Shown piece by piece: positions 15,961-23,595 of a DNA stretch of 64,000 bases. Position 1 is the stretch's first letter, and every line of letters starts with the position of its first letter. Origin of the DNA: SLSG01 sp964477035 (GTDB taxonomy: Bacteria > Bacteroidota > Bacteroidia > Bacteroidales > UBA7960); the NCBI GenBank assembly GCA_964477035.1, contig CAYZCW010000001.1:124001-188000 (forward strand), written 5' to 3'. Position numbers and translations under genes: made by a program. The notes beneath the pieces were generated by a model. That model searched no databases and was not told where the DNA came from. It saw only the letters and a program-made list of their open reading frames with translations.

Positions 15961-17799
15961 ATGTGTGGAATTGTTGCTTACATTGGTTCCCGGGAGGCCT
16001 ATCCCATCTTGATGAAAGGCCTGTACCGCCTGGAGTACCGGGGCTATGACAGTGCCGGCATAGCCCTGCTTGACGGCAGCCTGCGCCTGTACAAGGCCCA
16101 CGGCAAGGTCAGGGACCTGGAGCAGGGTCTGCGCGGCAAGGACCTGTCGGGCAATACCGGGATCGCCCACACCCGGTGGGCCACCCACGGAGAGCCCAAC
16201 AGGCAGAACGCCCACCCCCATGCCAGTCCCACGAACAAGCTGGCCATCATTCACAACGGCATCATAGAAAATTACGTCAGCCTTCGCACCGAGCTGGTCA
16301 ACCGGGGGTATGCCTTCCGGAGTGAAACAGATACGGAGGTGCTCATCCACCTGATCGAAGACATCCTGTTGCATGAAGAGGTCGATCTGTTTGAGGCCGT
16401 GCGCATAGCCCTGACCCAGGTGATCGGGGCTTATGCGATCGTGGTGGTTTCCCAGGACAATCCCGACATGCTCATTGCGGCCAAAAAGGGGAGTCCCCTG
16501 GTGATCGGCATCGGGAAGGAGGAATACTTCATAGCCTCCGATGCATCCCCCATCGTGGAATACACCAAGGAGGTTGTTTACCTTGAGGATGAGGAGGTGG
16601 CGCTGGTTCCCCGCAGGGGCCGGCTGAAGGTGAAGACCATCCGGAATCAGGACAAGACCCCTTATGTGCACCACCTGCAGATGCAGCTTTCCGCCATCGA
16701 AAAGGGCGGCTTCGACCATTTCATGCTCAAGGAGATCTATGAGCAGCCCCGCAGCATCCGGGACAGTTTCAGGGGGCGGTTGAATGCGTCCAAAGGGGTG
16801 GTTGCCCTTGGGGGCATCATCGATTATGAGCAGAAGTTTGCCAATGCCCGCCGCATCATCATCGTGGCTTGTGGCACGTCCTGGCATGCCGGACTTGTCG
16901 GGGAGTACCTCTTTGAAGACCTCGCCAGGATTCCCGTGGAGGTGGAGTACGCCTCTGAATTCAGGTACCGCAACCCGGTCATCCATGAGGACGATATCGT
17001 CATTGCCATCAGCCAGTCGGGAGAAACGGCCGATACACTGGCTGCCGTAGAGCTTGCCCGGTCCAGGGGCGCCACCATCATCGGCATTTGCAATGTGGTC
17101 GGTTCGTCCATACCCCGTGCCACGCATGCGGGTTCCTATACCCATGCGGGTCCGGAAATCGGGGTGGCCTCCACCAAGGCCTTTACCGCCCAGGTCACCG
17201 TGCTGTCCCTGATGGCGCTGGCCATTGCCAATAAAAAGGGATCCATTTCGAGGCCCCGTTTTCAGCAGCTGCTTCACGAACTGGAGCAAATTCCGCAGAG
17301 GGTGGAGTCCGTTCTGAAAGTGGACGGGACCATACGGGAAATCGCCGCTGCCTTCAGCACGGCGAGAAACTTCCTTTACCTTGGGCGCGGATACAACTTC
17401 CCCGTTGCCCTGGAAGGGGCCCTGAAGCTCAAGGAGATCTCCTATATCCATGCCGAAGGCTATCCTGCCGCCGAAATGAAACACGGCCCCATTGCGCTGA
17501 TCGATGAGAACATGCCCGTGGTGGTCATTGCCACCAAAAAGGGAAGTTATGACAAGGTGGTCAGCAACATACAAGAACTGAAGGCCCGTAAGGGCATCGT
17601 CATTGCGGTCATCACGGAAGGCGATAAAACCGTGCGGGAAATGGCCGACTACATTGTGGAGATCCCGGAGACCGACGAGGTGCTGGTACCCCTTGTGGCT
17701 ACCGTGCCACTGCAGCTGCTGGCCTACCATATGGCCGTGCTGCGCGGATGCAATGTGGACCAGCCCAGAAACCTGGCAAAGTCGGTCACCGTGGAATAG
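15961..17799 (+). CDS. glmS: Glutamine-fructose-6-phosphate aminotransferase (isomerising)
   Basis: GlmS makes glucosamine 6-phosphate for peptidoglycan and lipid A. The 612-residue chain starts MCGIVAYIG, with the N-terminal nucleophile Cys exposed after Met removal, and has HTRWATHGEPN and HNGIIENY in the glutaminase domain. Two SIS domains follow with CGTSWHAGL, SQSGETADT, TKAFTAQ and LKLKEISYIHAEGYPA, then the C-terminal KSVTVE. No glmS ribozyme is apparent; only 9 nt separate it from the DUF4270 gene. Confidence 0.97.
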   Translation: MCGIVAYIGSREAYPILMKGLYRLEYRGYDSAGIALLDGSLRLYKAHGKVRDLEQGLRGKDLSGNTGIAHTRWATHGEPNRQNAHPHASPTNKLAIIHNGIIENYVSLRTELVNRGYAFRSETDTEVLIHLIEDILLHEEVDLFEAVRIALTQVIGAYAIVVVSQDNPDMLIAAKKGSPLVIGIGKEEYFIASDASPIVEYTKEVVYLEDEEVALVPRRGRLKVKTIRNQDKTPYVHHLQMQLSAIEKGGFDHFMLKEIYEQPRSIRDSFRGRLNASKGVVALGGIIDYEQKFANARRIIIVACGTSWHAGLVGEYLFEDLARIPVEVEYASEFRYRNPVIHEDDIVIAISQSGETADTLAAVELARSRGATIIGICNVVGSSIPRATHAGSYTHAGPEIGVASTKAFTAQVTVLSLMALAIANKKGSISRPRFQQLLHELEQIPQRVESVLKVDGTIREIAAAFSTARNFLYLGRGYNFPVALEGALKLKEISYIHAEGYPAAEMKHGPIALIDENMPVVVIATKKGSYDKVVSNIQELKARKGIVIAVITEGDKTVREMADYIVEIPETDEVLVPLVATVPLQLLAYHMAVLRGCNVDQPRNLAKSVTVE

Positions 17800-17900
17800 T
17801 TTTTCCTGCCGGACTGTCCGGCGGGCCGGGCTCTGATGTGCAGGGAGGTTGCCCCCAACCCAGCCTGCCGGTCATTTGTTAAACGCATTTTTTGGTCATT

Positions 17901-18470
17901 ATGAAACGATTCCTATTTTTTCTGGTCATCCTGCTGGCCGGCCTGGACGGGTCGGTTGCCCAGGTCAGGGTTTTGGTGGCATACTATTCCGAAACGGGCA
18001 ACACGGAAATCCTGGCCGCTGCTGTGGCCGAGGGTGCAGACCAGGTGGCCGGGGTGAAGGCCGTGCTGAAACCGGTCGGTCAGGTAACGGAATCCGACCT
18101 GCTGGATGCCGGAGCCATCATCGTCGGGAGCCCCGTTCACAATGCCAATGTGGCACCGGCCGTGCAGGCATTTATTGCTTCCTGGCCTTTTGATGGGGCC
18201 CCCCTGCAGGGAAAGGTGGGTGCCGCATTCGTGACCGCAGGGGGCATCTCGGCGGGCGAGGAGCTCACCCAGATGAACATCCTGCAGTCGATGCTGATTT
18301 TTGGCATGGTCGTGGTGGGAGGGGCCGACTGGACGGCTCCCTTCGGAGCCTCCGCCATCGTGGGCGAGCCTCCCTTTCTGCCCGGCGGGGGGGTGTCGGA
18401 ACATTTCCTCGACAAAGGAAGACAACTCGGGCGCCGTGTGGCCCAGCTTGCCGTTCGATTAAATGATTAG
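17901..18470 (+). CDS. Exported flavodoxin-like protein
   Basis: A 189-residue flavodoxin-fold protein. The mature part opens VLVAYYSETGNTEILA, whose SETGNTE is the FMN phosphate loop; GSPVHNANVAPAVQAF, AFVTAGGISAGEE and a C-terminal helix follow, as in the WrbA/flavodoxin family. It carries a signal peptide (MKRFLFFLVILLAG, ending SVAQ), suggesting release into the periplasm, which is unusual for an FMN protein. The ATG at 17901 is chosen over an upstream in-frame TTG. The stop is 3 nt before the PfkB gene, so they probably form an operon. Confidence 0.82.
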   Translation: MKRFLFFLVILLAGLDGSVAQVRVLVAYYSETGNTEILAAAVAEGADQVAGVKAVLKPVGQVTESDLLDAGAIIVGSPVHNANVAPAVQAFIASWPFDGAPLQGKVGAAFVTAGGISAGEELTQMNILQSMLIFGMVVVGGADWTAPFGASAIVGEPPFLPGGGVSEHFLDKGRQLGRRVAQLAVRLND

Positions 18471-18473
18471 ATC

Positions 18474-19388
18474 ATGAGTTTGTTGATTGTTGGAACCGTT
18501 GCATTCGACCAGATTGAAACCCCTTTTGGAAAAACAGACAGGATTCTTGGCGGGGCGGCCACTTATATCGGCCTTGCTGCCAGATATTTCACCCGGGACG
18601 TAAGGCTGGTGTCGGTGGTGGGCGGGGATTTTCCCGAGTCCACCCTGCAGATGCTGAGGGACCGCCACATCGATACGGAAGGCATTGAGGTGGTCCCCGG
18701 GGGAAAGTCCTTCTTCTGGTCCGGCCGCTACCATCGTGACATGAACTGCCGGGATACCCTCACGACCGAACTGAATGTGCTGGCCGGGTTCGACCCCGTG
18801 CTGCCCCCGCCTTACCTGGACAGCCGGTATGTCATGCTGGGAAACCTTACTCCGGGCATTCAGAAAAAGGTGCTTGACCAGCTCGGTGACCGGCCGGAAC
18901 TGGTCTGCATGGACACGATGAACTTCTGGATGGATACAGCCTGGGACGACCTGCTGGAGGTGATCCGGCGGGTGGATGTGCTGACCATCAACGAAGAGGA
19001 AGCCAGGCAGTTGTCCGGGGAATATTCCCTGGCAAAGGCCGCCAGGAAGGTCCTCGGCATGGGCCCCAGATACCTGATTGTCAAAAAGGGAGAGCACGGG
19101 GCCATGTTGTTTTCTGACAGCCAGGTGTTTGTTGTTCCTGCCATGCCCCTGGAAGAGGTGGTCGATCCCACCGGGGCCGGCGATACGTTTGCCGGCGGCT
19201 TCATGGGCTATGTGGCCAGCCGCGGGGATGCCTCCTTTGAGACCCTGAAAAAGGGCCTTGTTTACGGGTCGGTCGTGGCCAGTTTTTGCGTGGAGCGTTT
19301 CGGAACGGACCGTCTGTTGGACCTGTCCGACGATGATATCAATGAGAGGCTGGGCGTTTTTTCTGACATGTTTCGCATTCATCCATAA
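18474..19388 (+). CDS. PfkB/ribokinase-family sugar kinase
   Basis: A 304-residue PfkB kinase with the N-terminal IVGTVAFDQIETPFG, the di-glycine hinge GGAATYIGLAARYF, and the C-terminal signature DPTGAGDTFAGGFMGYV, whose Asp is the catalytic base. Substrate (ribose, nucleoside or another sugar) is not clear. It starts 3 nt after the exported flavodoxin gene. A Rossmann-like motif VKKGEHGAM contributes to ATP binding. Confidence 0.88.
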   Translation: MSLLIVGTVAFDQIETPFGKTDRILGGAATYIGLAARYFTRDVRLVSVVGGDFPESTLQMLRDRHIDTEGIEVVPGGKSFFWSGRYHRDMNCRDTLTTELNVLAGFDPVLPPPYLDSRYVMLGNLTPGIQKKVLDQLGDRPELVCMDTMNFWMDTAWDDLLEVIRRVDVLTINEEEARQLSGEYSLAKAARKVLGMGPRYLIVKKGEHGAMLFSDSQVFVVPAMPLEEVVDPTGAGDTFAGGFMGYVASRGDASFETLKKGLVYGSVVASFCVERFGTDRLLDLSDDDINERLGVFSDMFRIHP

Positions 19389-19627
19389 CCGGTAAGGCCT
19401 AAAAATTAGGAGGAATATGACGCTGCTATGCAGTTTTTTTATAACTTTAGCCACTTTTTTGCGGGGACTGCCGCCGCCGGGTTAATGGCCGGGCGCATGT
19501 CCTTTCGTTGGGTTCCAGGAATAACACAATCAAAACAATCATAGGCAGCCCGTGACCAGCTGCAAACGAGGGTCGGCCATGCTGACCACAGCCATGTGCG
19601 GGCCACAAATTATTAAATAAACGATCC

Positions 19628-21763
19628 ATGAAGATTTATCAAACCAGCGAAATCAAGAACATCGCCCTGATCGGCGGAGCAAAGGCGGGAAAAACCACCC
19701 TGGCCGAAGCCATGCTGTTCGAGGGCGGTGTCATTAACAGAAGGGGTTCGGTCGATGACAAGAACTCGGTATCCGACTACCGTGAAATAGAACTGGAGCG
19801 TCAGGCCTCTGTGTTTTCGACCGTGCTGTATGCTGAGTACGGAGGGAAAAAGATCAACATCATTGACGCCCCCGGATTTGATGATTTTATCGGGGAGGTG
19901 GTCGCCGCCCTGAAAGTGGCTGACACGGCCGTGATGGTGGTGAACGCCCAGAACGGTGTCGAGGTGGGCACCGAGATCACCTGGAGGCATATTACCCGTC
20001 TGGAGAAGCCCGCCCTGTTCCTGGTCAACCAGCTGGAGCACGAAAAGGCCAACTTCGATGAGGCCGTCCGGCAGCTCAGGACCCAGTTCGGCGACAAGGC
20101 CCTGGTGGCCCAGTACCCGGTCAATCCGGGTCACGGCTTCGACAGCATCATCGATGTGCTGACCATGAAGCAGTATACGTTTCCCGCCGGGGGCGGAAAG
20201 CCCGAGGTGAATGACATCCCGGCAGGGGAAATGGACAAGGCGGAGGAATACCGCAACGCCATCATCGAGGCCGCTGCCGAAAGCGAGGAGGCATTGATGG
20301 AGGTTTTCTTTGAGAACGGAACCCTGTCGGATGAAGAGCTGGCCAAAGGCATCCGACAGGGCATTGCCACCCGGACCATGTTCCCCGTGCTTTGTGTTTC
20401 TGCCAAAAACAACCAGGGCGTGGGACGTTTCATGGAATTTGTCGCCGAGAACCTGCCTTCCCCCCTGGAAGTGGCTCCGACCAAAACCACCGACGGGGCA
20501 GACCTGGCTTTTAACGCAGGCAATCCGCCCGTGGCGTTTGTGTTCAAAACGGCCGTGGAGCCCCACCTGGGTGAATTGTCCTTTTTCAAGGTGTTCGATG
20601 GCACCATTGCCGAGTCCGTTGACCTGGTGAATGGTTCCACGGGATCGAAGGAGCGCCTGTCGCAACTTTTCCTGGTGGCCGGCAAAAACAGGCAGAAAGT
20701 CGAGAAAGTCATGCCCGGAGACCTGGCCGCGACCATCAAGCTGAAGGACACCAATACGAACAACACCCTGACCTCGCCCAAGAACCAGGGCGTGCAGGTG
20801 TCCCCCATCGAGTATCCCGAACCCAAGTTCCGCACCGCCGTCAAGTCAAAGAATTCGGCCGACGATGAAAAACTGGCCACCATCCTCAAGGAACTCAATA
20901 ACATCGACCCGACCCTCGTCTTTGAGCATTCCAAGGAGTTGCGGCAGGTAATCTTTTCCGGACAGGGGGAGATGCATCTTAACGTGGCCAAATGGATGAT
21001 CGAGAACCAGAACAAGGTGGGCATCGAGTATTATGCACCCAAGATCCCCTACCGTGAGACCATCACGAAATCCGCCAAAGCCACCTACCGCCACAAGAAG
21101 CAGTCGGGAGGCGCCGGACAGTTCGGGGAAGTGCACATGATGATCGAGCCTTACGTGGAGGGAAAGCCGGATCAGACCGAATTCCCGATCCGCAACAAGG
21201 ACGAGCAGGCCCTGCCCTGGGGCGGCAAACTGATATTCAACAGCTGCATTGTGGGCGGTGCCATAGACGCACGCTTCCTTCCCGCCATCCTCAAGGGGGT
21301 GATGGAGAAGATCGAAGAGGGGCCGCTGACCGGTTCCTATGCCCGCGATATTGTGGTCAACATTTACGATGGAAAGATGCACCCGGTCGATTCCAACGAG
21401 ATTTCCTTCAAGCTTGCCGGACGCAATGCCTTCCGGGAGGCTTTCCGCAATGCCGGTCCGAAGATCATGGAGCCCATCTACGATGTGGAAGTGATGGTTC
21501 CCGAGGAAAAAATGGGGGACGTGATGACCGATCTGCAGGGGCGGCGTGCCCTGATCATGGGCATGGACAGCGAAGGCGGTTACCAGAAGATCCGTGCCAA
21601 GGTGCCCCTGGCTGAAATGAACCGCTACTCCACCACCCTGAGTTCCCTGACCAGCGGGCGGGCCACCTACGGCATGAAGTTCGCCGAATACCAGCAGGTG
21701 CCCATGGATGTTCAGGAGCAATTGCTCAAGGCCTACGAGGAAGAAGAAAAGGAAGACGCATAA
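19628..21763 (+). CDS. fusA2: EF-G paralogue with altered GTPase motifs (EF-G2 type)
   Basis: A 711-residue translation-factor protein with all five EF-G domains; domain IV has YRHKKQSGGAGQFGEV. The P-loop GGAKAGKTTL is present. The G3 motif reads DAPGFDDF instead of DTPGHVDF, losing the catalytic His, and G4 reads NQLE instead of NKxD. This fits the second EF-G of Bacteroides, which has been reported to support translation without GTP hydrolysis under starvation. A TetM-type ribosome protection protein is less likely, given the motif losses. The 239 nt upstream hold no confident promoter. They include a 22-codon frame at 19418-19486 after an AGGAGG sequence that I do not call as a gene. Confidence 0.88.
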   Translation: MKIYQTSEIKNIALIGGAKAGKTTLAEAMLFEGGVINRRGSVDDKNSVSDYREIELERQASVFSTVLYAEYGGKKINIIDAPGFDDFIGEVVAALKVADTAVMVVNAQNGVEVGTEITWRHITRLEKPALFLVNQLEHEKANFDEAVRQLRTQFGDKALVAQYPVNPGHGFDSIIDVLTMKQYTFPAGGGKPEVNDIPAGEMDKAEEYRNAIIEAAAESEEALMEVFFENGTLSDEELAKGIRQGIATRTMFPVLCVSAKNNQGVGRFMEFVAENLPSPLEVAPTKTTDGADLAFNAGNPPVAFVFKTAVEPHLGELSFFKVFDGTIAESVDLVNGSTGSKERLSQLFLVAGKNRQKVEKVMPGDLAATIKLKDTNTNNTLTSPKNQGVQVSPIEYPEPKFRTAVKSKNSADDEKLATILKELNNIDPTLVFEHSKELRQVIFSGQGEMHLNVAKWMIENQNKVGIEYYAPKIPYRETITKSAKATYRHKKQSGGAGQFGEVHMMIEPYVEGKPDQTEFPIRNKDEQALPWGGKLIFNSCIVGGAIDARFLPAILKGVMEKIEEGPLTGSYARDIVVNIYDGKMHPVDSNEISFKLAGRNAFREAFRNAGPKIMEPIYDVEVMVPEEKMGDVMTDLQGRRALIMGMDSEGGYQKIRAKVPLAEMNRYSTTLSSLTSGRATYGMKFAEYQQVPMDVQEQLLKAYEEEEKEDA

Positions 21764-21788
21764 GACCGTCTCCATCTTTTTTGCCGCC

Positions 21789-21826
21789 AATGGGGCCGCT
21801 CCGACCGGAGCGGCCCCATTTTTTAT
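21789..21826 (+). terminator. Terminator after the EF-G2 gene
   Basis: TGGGGCCGCTCC (21791-21802) pairs perfectly with GGAGCGGCCCCA (21807-21818) across GACC, extended by flanking A/T pairs and followed by a T run. It is 26 nt after the stop codon. Confidence 0.9.
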
Positions 21827-21916
21827 ATATATTTGTCCCCCGGGCAAACCCCTGATTGTCTGGCAGATAATCAAAAGAAACAATATATATAGATAATCTA
21901 ATACAAATGAACAGTC

Positions 21917-23500
21917 ATGACAGCTGAAAAAGGTGCTTCGAACAAGTCGGAGGGGGTGGGTCCCTCCGGTAACCAGGACCAGCCTGCCGCTGCTTCCTCC
22001 GGGTTTCTTCGCTGGGTGGAACAGATGGGCAATAAACTGCCCCACCCATTCTGGATTTTTGTATGGATCTGCCTGTTCATTGTGGCCCTCAGCGCGGTGA
22101 CGGCCTTTCTCGGGGTAAGCGCCATTCACCCCGATACCGGACGCCTGGTGGAGGCCCAGAACCTGGTTTCAGGAGAGGGTCTGAGAAGGTTCCTGGAGGA
22201 GATGGTCACCAATTTTGCACACTTCGCCCCCTTCGGACTGGTGCTGGTCATGCTGATGGGGGTGTCCATCGCGGAGCGCAGCGGGCTGCTGGCCGTGGCC
22301 ATGCGGACCGTGGCCTTTTCGGTCCCCCGCAAGATCGTGCTGCCGGTGATTTTCATCATCGGTGCCTGCGGCAACATCGGGTCGGATGCGGGCATTGTGA
22401 TCGTTCCCCCGATTGCGGCATTGATTTTCACACAAATGGGGCTCCATCCGATCGCCGGGCTCATCGCCGGCTATGCCGGCGCCACGGCGGGCTTTACCGC
22501 CAATTTTTTCATAGCGGGCACGGACGTGCTGCTGGCCGGCATAAGCACCCAGATCACCTCCCAGATGGCCCAACCCATGGAAGTGAGCGCCACGGCCAAC
22601 TGGTATTTCATGATCGCCTCCACCATCATGCTTGGACTGGGCGGGGCCTTTGTGGCGCGGCGGTTCACCATTCCCCGCTGCCAGGGGTTTGCCATTCTGG
22701 GAGAGGTGGACATGCCGGTGAGCGACGGCAGCCTGACTCCCCTGGAGCGGAAAGGGCTCAGGAGGGCCGGGCTGGCCTTGCTGATTTATGTGGTCTTCGT
22801 GGTCCTTCTGGTGGCGCCGGTGGGCGCCCCCTTGCGAAACCAGGTCACCGGAGGGATTGTGCCCTCGCCTTTTCTGAGGGGACTCATCCCCATCCTGTTC
22901 TTTTTCTTTGCCATCCCCGGCTATTTCTACGGCAAGGCAACGGGGACCATCAAGAGCTCCAATGACGTGCTGCGGCACATGGAACATGGCATGAAGGAAC
23001 TCAGCGGCTACATTGTGCTGATGCTGGTGGTGGCCCAGTTCATCAACCTGTTCAGCTGGTCCAACCTGGACACCATCCTGGCCATCGGCGGGGCAGAGGT
23101 GTTGCGCTCCTCCGGCCTGACGGGGCCTGTGATGTTCACCCTCTTCATGCTCCTGATCGCCCTGTTGAATATTTTCCTGGGCAGCGGGTCGGCCAAATGG
23201 GCCATTTTCGCGCCCATCTTCATCCCCATGCTGGCGCAGCTCAACTACAGCCCTGCCTTTGTGCAGCTGATGTACCGGGTGGGTGACAGCATCACCAACT
23301 GCGTCACCCCGCTCTACGTTTACTTTCCGTTGCTGCTGGGCTGGATCCACAAGTACAACAAGAACATCGGGATCGGGACCATCGTGTCGCTGCTGATCCC
23401 TTACGCAGTGATCCTCTTTGTGATCTGGGTTGCCATGCTCTTCGCGTGGTACGGACTCGGACTGCCCATCGGGGTGGGTGAGGGCATCTACATACAGTAG
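21917..23500 (+). CDS. AbgT-family transporter
   Basis: A 527-residue inner-membrane protein with about a dozen hydrophobic spans. It resembles AbgT (p-aminobenzoyl-glutamate transport) and MtrF: an initial WVEQMGNKLPHPFWIF, GACGNIGSDAGIVIVPPIAALIF, and a late GSGSAKWAIFAPIFIPM. Family members import p-aminobenzoyl-glutamate or export antimetabolites; which applies cannot be told here. It stands alone between the EF-G2 terminator and the convergent nrdJ. Confidence 0.9.
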   Translation: MTAEKGASNKSEGVGPSGNQDQPAAASSGFLRWVEQMGNKLPHPFWIFVWICLFIVALSAVTAFLGVSAIHPDTGRLVEAQNLVSGEGLRRFLEEMVTNFAHFAPFGLVLVMLMGVSIAERSGLLAVAMRTVAFSVPRKIVLPVIFIIGACGNIGSDAGIVIVPPIAALIFTQMGLHPIAGLIAGYAGATAGFTANFFIAGTDVLLAGISTQITSQMAQPMEVSATANWYFMIASTIMLGLGGAFVARRFTIPRCQGFAILGEVDMPVSDGSLTPLERKGLRRAGLALLIYVVFVVLLVAPVGAPLRNQVTGGIVPSPFLRGLIPILFFFFAIPGYFYGKATGTIKSSNDVLRHMEHGMKELSGYIVLMLVVAQFINLFSWSNLDTILAIGGAEVLRSSGLTGPVMFTLFMLLIALLNIFLGSGSAKWAIFAPIFIPMLAQLNYSPAFVQLMYRVGDSITNCVTPLYVYFPLLLGWIHKYNKNIGIGTIVSLLIPYAVILFVIWVAMLFAWYGLGLPIGVGEGIYIQ

Positions 23501-23537
23501 GCCGGTGGAGGGCATCGTTCCCATCCGACGAAAAGCA

Positions 23538-23574
23538 AAAGGCGAAACTTGTTCCAGGGAACCGTTTCGCCTTT
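23538..23574. terminator. Inverted repeat between convergent abgT-type gene and nrdJ
   Basis: AAAGGCGAAAC (23538-23548) pairs perfectly with GTTTCGCCTTT (23564-23574), with an inner TTCC/GGAA stem. There is no long T tract on either side, so it may be a weak bidirectional terminator. Confidence 0.5.
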
Positions 23575-23595
23575 GCTGTCAGGGATTGAACCGGA

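Noticed and set aside
15466..17730. 754-codon frame antisense to DUF4270 and glmS
   Set aside because: Produced by codon bias on the opposite strand; glmS is unambiguous.
19418..19486. 22-codon frame after AGGAGG upstream of the EF-G2 gene
   Set aside because: The spacing to the ATG is only 3 nt, this phylum seldom relies on Shine-Dalgarno pairing, and no regulatory codons or hairpin accompany it.
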